From CBFDBF01 sp050293315 (lineage in GTDB: Bacteria; Pseudomonadota; Gammaproteobacteria; Chromatiales; Chromatiaceae): a stretch of DNA of 64,000 nucleotides. Within the stretch, counting starts at the first letter, position 1, and each line of letters starts with the position of its first letter. Below are positions 61,837 through 64,000 of the stretch, piece after piece. A model generated the notes under the pieces. That model saw nothing but the letters and a program-made list of their open reading frames with translations. It had not been told where the DNA came from and made no database searches. The DNA is taken from the NCBI GenBank assembly GCA_050293315.1, contig JBNKMS010000023.1:124001-188000 (forward strand), in the 5' to 3' direction. The translations under genes were made by a program, and so were the position numbers.

Positions 61837-63042
61837 TCAGATCTCACGCAGACTCTCTGCCGGCTCAATCCTGGTTGAGCGTAGCCCGGCCAGTGCGGCA
61901 GAGAGTATGGCCGAACATACGGTCAGGGTCAGCGCCAGCAGGTAGTGGCTGGGCAGTAGTTTACAGACCTGCTGTCCGCTCTCCAGTTGCAGGTTGAGCA
62001 GGTCATTTATGCTCCAGGCCGCAAGCTGAAATATAAGCGCCGCCAGACCCCAGCCGAGTAGCGCGGTGTAGAGCGCCTGCAGCATGGGGAACCATATGAT
62101 ATCACCGGTGCGAAATCCAACCAGACGTAGAACCGACAGCTCTTTGCGCTTGCGGTCGACATTGGCCCAGAGGTTGGCACCGAGGGAGAGGGAGAAGCCC
62201 ACCAGTCCGATAATAGCGATGGCCCAGTAGATCAGGGATAGATTACGGTTCATCCGCTGTACCACCTCGATATCCCCCGACTTGGTACGTACTGATGCCC
62301 CGGCGTTGTTGAGCTGTCTCTCTAGTTCGGCCACGTCGTATATGGAGCGGGCGTATATGCGGAATCCAGGATAGATGCGTTCCCCGAAGCGCGGAGTACC
62401 CAGCCACCCCATAGACTCTACGGCACGGCCATCACGAAAGTCCTCCAGCGCCTCCACTAGGGTGAGCGAGGTAAATGCGGCCTCGCGTGAAAACGACCTG
62501 GAGGGTGCAACCCCGACCACCTTAAGCTTGAGGTGGACACGCTCTTTTTCACCCTGAAAACGGCGCATCAGGCTCCCATCTATCTCTGCTCCAGGCTCCA
62601 CCTCGAGCTCCTTGGCAGCGCTGTAGGAGAGCACGATCTCATCCATGCCGTTGGGGATAACGTCGATATCGGCCAGTAGTGGATCACCCGGCCCAGATGA
62701 GATCAGCTCTACCGGCAGTATGCTGGCGCTGCCGCTGCTGCTCAGTTCGATAGTGGCTGCAATGCTGCGGGTCCTGGGGACGGCAAAGATGATGTCATCA
62801 CGCTGGCGCAGCTTGTCTATCCACTCGGCGGTGAAGTGGCCGCTTCCAACCTGCTGTATCTCCCTGTTGCGTGGCTCCTCGATGAGTCGCTCTAACATAC
62901 TACCGACGATGCCAAATTTAAGCCCAAACAGTACCAGCATCGGTGCCAGGATGGCGGCCAGGGCCAACACAAAGCAGCCAGATATCTGCCACTCATGGAA
63001 GTAGTCGAGGGTGGCCAGACGTAGGGTTCTCAGCGGGCGCAT
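61837..63042 (-). CDS. FtsX-like ABC transporter permease
   Basis: 401 residues, one N-terminal membrane segment (WQISGCFVLALAAILAPMLV), a large periplasmic MacB-like domain, and three C-terminal segments with LSLIYWAIAIIGLVGFSLSL and LSVLRLVGFRTGDII, ending SLREI. Works with the ATPase encoded 21 bases upstream. LolC/MacB-type mechanotransmission is the family rule; the substrate is not known. Confidence 0.88.
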   Translation of the reverse strand: MRPLRTLRLATLDYFHEWQISGCFVLALAAILAPMLVLFGLKFGIVGSMLERLIEEPRNREIQQVGSGHFTAEWIDKLRQRDDIIFAVPRTRSIAATIELSSSGSASILPVELISSGPGDPLLADIDVIPNGMDEIVLSYSAAKELEVEPGAEIDGSLMRRFQGEKERVHLKLKVVGVAPSRSFSREAAFTSLTLVEALEDFRDGRAVESMGWLGTPRFGERIYPGFRIYARSIYDVAELERQLNNAGASVRTKSGDIEVVQRMNRNLSLIYWAIAIIGLVGFSLSLGANLWANVDRKRKELSVLRLVGFRTGDIIWFPMLQALYTALLGWGLAALIFQLAAWSINDLLNLQLESGQQVCKLLPSHYLLALTLTVCSAILSAALAGLRSTRIEPAESLREI

Positions 63043-63063
63043 GATTTTAATATATCCATTGGT

Positions 63064-63825
63064 CTATCCATTGACTTCGGTCTCGGTAACGCTGCCATCG
63101 ACGGAGCTGTTGGTGTGGTGGGAGAGGCGGCGCAGATCAAGTTTTTTGATGTGGCGCCAGGCGTGGCTCGCCACGATCACCGTAATCCGCATCTCCTCAA
63201 CCAGGCCGATGAACAGGGCCATAATGCGCTCTGCCGCAATCGGGTCTACCGAGGCAGTGGGTTCATCCGCTATGACTATAGAGGGGTGGTGTGCCAGCGC
63301 CCTGCCGATGGCTACCCGCTGGCGCTCACCGGTGGAGAGCATATCGGGGTATTTATCCAGATGGTTGGCGATACCCAACTCGCCGGCCAGTGCCTTGACC
63401 GTACCGTCATCCTCCATACCCAGGACATTGCGGGAGAGCGAGATATTGTCCCTGACTGTCAGGTATGGGAGGAGTCCACCGGTCTGCATCACATAGCCGA
63501 TATGGCGTCGTCGCAGGTCACCCAGCCGGTTTTGTTGGCGTCTTTTCCAGTGCTTGCCTATATCTATGGGTTCATCGTTGGGCATGGGGCGAAAGCGAAA
63601 TGCGCCGGTGGCGCTAGGCTGCGAGATGAATGAGAGCATATCCAGCAGGGTGGATTTGCCGCAGCCGCTCTCTCCGATCAGCGCGATCTTCTCTCCCTGC
63701 GCGATCTGCAGGCTGGGGACGACCAGACGGAAGGCGACACCCTCAGACTCCCTGGTCCTGACGACATCGCGCAGGTGGTAGATCAGGTTCCCGGCTGGGC
63801 GGGCTGGCCTATTTACCCTACTCAC
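63064..63825 (-). CDS. LolD-type ABC transporter ATPase
   Basis: 253 residues. Walker A GESGCGKST, signature LSTGERQRVAIGRALAH, Walker B VIADEPTASVDP, H-loop VASHAWR. Pairs with the FtsX-like permease. GTG start at 63825 shares its G with the stop (TAG) of the preceding gene, so translation is likely coupled. Called LolD-like by its size and partner rather than by a proven function. Confidence 0.9.
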   Translation of the reverse strand: MSRVNRPARPAGNLIYHLRDVVRTRESEGVAFRLVVPSLQIAQGEKIALIGESGCGKSTLLDMLSFISQPSATGAFRFRPMPNDEPIDIGKHWKRRQQNRLGDLRRRHIGYVMQTGGLLPYLTVRDNISLSRNVLGMEDDGTVKALAGELGIANHLDKYPDMLSTGERQRVAIGRALAHHPSIVIADEPTASVDPIAAERIMALFIGLVEEMRITVIVASHAWRHIKKLDLRRLSHHTNSSVDGSVTETEVNG

Positions 63826-64000
63826 TACGGCAACATATCTAGGGCGATCGGGAAGACCGAATCACCGTCGATGGCGCCGCCATCCAGGCTTACCCATAAA
63901 TCCGTATGATCGTGTAGGGCGCGATAGTAATTAATTTTCGCCTCCAGCTTGTGCAGGAAGTTGATCTGCTGCTGGGCCGACCAACTCTGCCAATCCTCCA
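63825..64000 (-). CDS. C-terminal end of an unrecognised gene (continues past the window)
   Basis: About 58 codons in frame, ending ...GGAIDGDSVFPIALDMLP then TAG at 63825-63827. Earlier residues include WQSWSAQQQINFLHKLEAKI and NYYRALHDHTDLW. No motif recognised. It overlaps the ATPase start by one base, so it is the gene before an ABC module and may be a substrate-binding or partner protein, but that is guesswork. Confidence 0.6.
   Translation of the reverse strand, partial: EDWQSWSAQQQINFLHKLEAKINYYRALHDHTDLWVSLDGGAIDGDSVFPIALDMLP

Noticed and set aside
1..64000. tRNA, rRNA, prophage or insertion sequence
   Set aside because: No cloverleaf-like sequence, rRNA segment, integrase or transposase was recognised on either strand.

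Overview
The window is ordinary chromosomal DNA of a gammaproteobacterium. The evidence is gene order: lptD-surA-pdxA...apaH with convergent folA, dusB-fis-purH-purD, aroQ-accB-accC, cutA-dsbD beside fxsA, mreBCD-mrdA-rodA-mltB-rlpA-dacC-dat-ybeD-lipB-lipA, and mreB divergent from gatCAB (the Pseudomonas-like arrangement). I infer a free-living or facultatively symbiotic member of the Chromatiales/sulfur-oxidiser side of the class, but nothing in the window is diagnostic for genus. I see no rRNA, tRNA, CRISPR array, prophage or insertion sequence.

Region by region. 1-417: start of citrate synthase (minus). 661-3210: an ANTAR RNA-binding regulator, a leader with several hairpins including a strong terminator just before the ribosome site, then glnK and amtB; this looks like an antitermination-controlled ammonium module. 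3331-7001: ThiF/MoeB-like E1 enzyme, a methyltransferase, then DUF937, dodecin, Kbp (BON-LysM) and PPK2 polyphosphate kinase. 7006-10499: YpfJ metallopeptidase, CheV, a PfkB sugar/nucleoside kinase and a small XRE regulator. 10685-14640: lgt-thyA, an AsmA-like protein and folA. 14649-21327: the LPS-assembly/periplasmic-folding operon lptD-surA-pdxA, with a DUF2238 membrane protein where rsmA-apaG usually sit, then apaH. 21542-24435: amgK (cell-wall sugar kinase, without murU beside it), an MFS transporter and an isoprenylcysteine-methyltransferase-like protein.

24451-32923 (minus): purD, purH, fis, dusB, a gene-free stretch built of short palindromes, a cold-shock protein, a zinc-ribbon/DUF3426 protein, accC, accB, aroQ. 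prmA is missing from its usual place after accC. 33041-36376: cutA-dsbD, fxsA, and an ElyC/YdcF-like protein whose 3' end overlaps fxsA by 170 bases. 36369-47698 (minus): lipoate genes (lipB, lipA), ybeD, D-amino-acid aminotransferase, D-Ala-D-Ala carboxypeptidase, rlpA, mltB and the rod-shape operon mreB-C-D-mrdA-rodA. 47906-51118: gatCAB for indirect Asn/Gln-tRNA charging. 51168-55318: a DUF1508 protein, a lone malonyl-CoA:ACP transacylase, an orphan 73-residue protein, a SIMPL protein, trpC, greB. 55349-60844: sprT with an overlapping tiny membrane protein, a bPH-domain membrane protein, a zinc-ribbon membrane protein, a YjiK/SdiA-regulated-like protein coupled to a GT39-type membrane glycosyltransferase, and a multispanning protein. 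60914-64000 (minus): phosphatidylserine decarboxylase, then a FtsX-type permease with a LolD-type ATPase and the end of an unrecognised gene.

Most genes are housekeeping. The parts that deserve a second look are the ANTAR/glnK leader, the start of mreC (no ATG/GTG/TTG where homology says the protein begins), two families of non-coding repeats, the proline/glutamate-rich insert of LptD, a glycosyltransferase with a substituted catalytic motif, and several losses from conserved gene clusters. I did not find a convincing wholly new multi-gene system.
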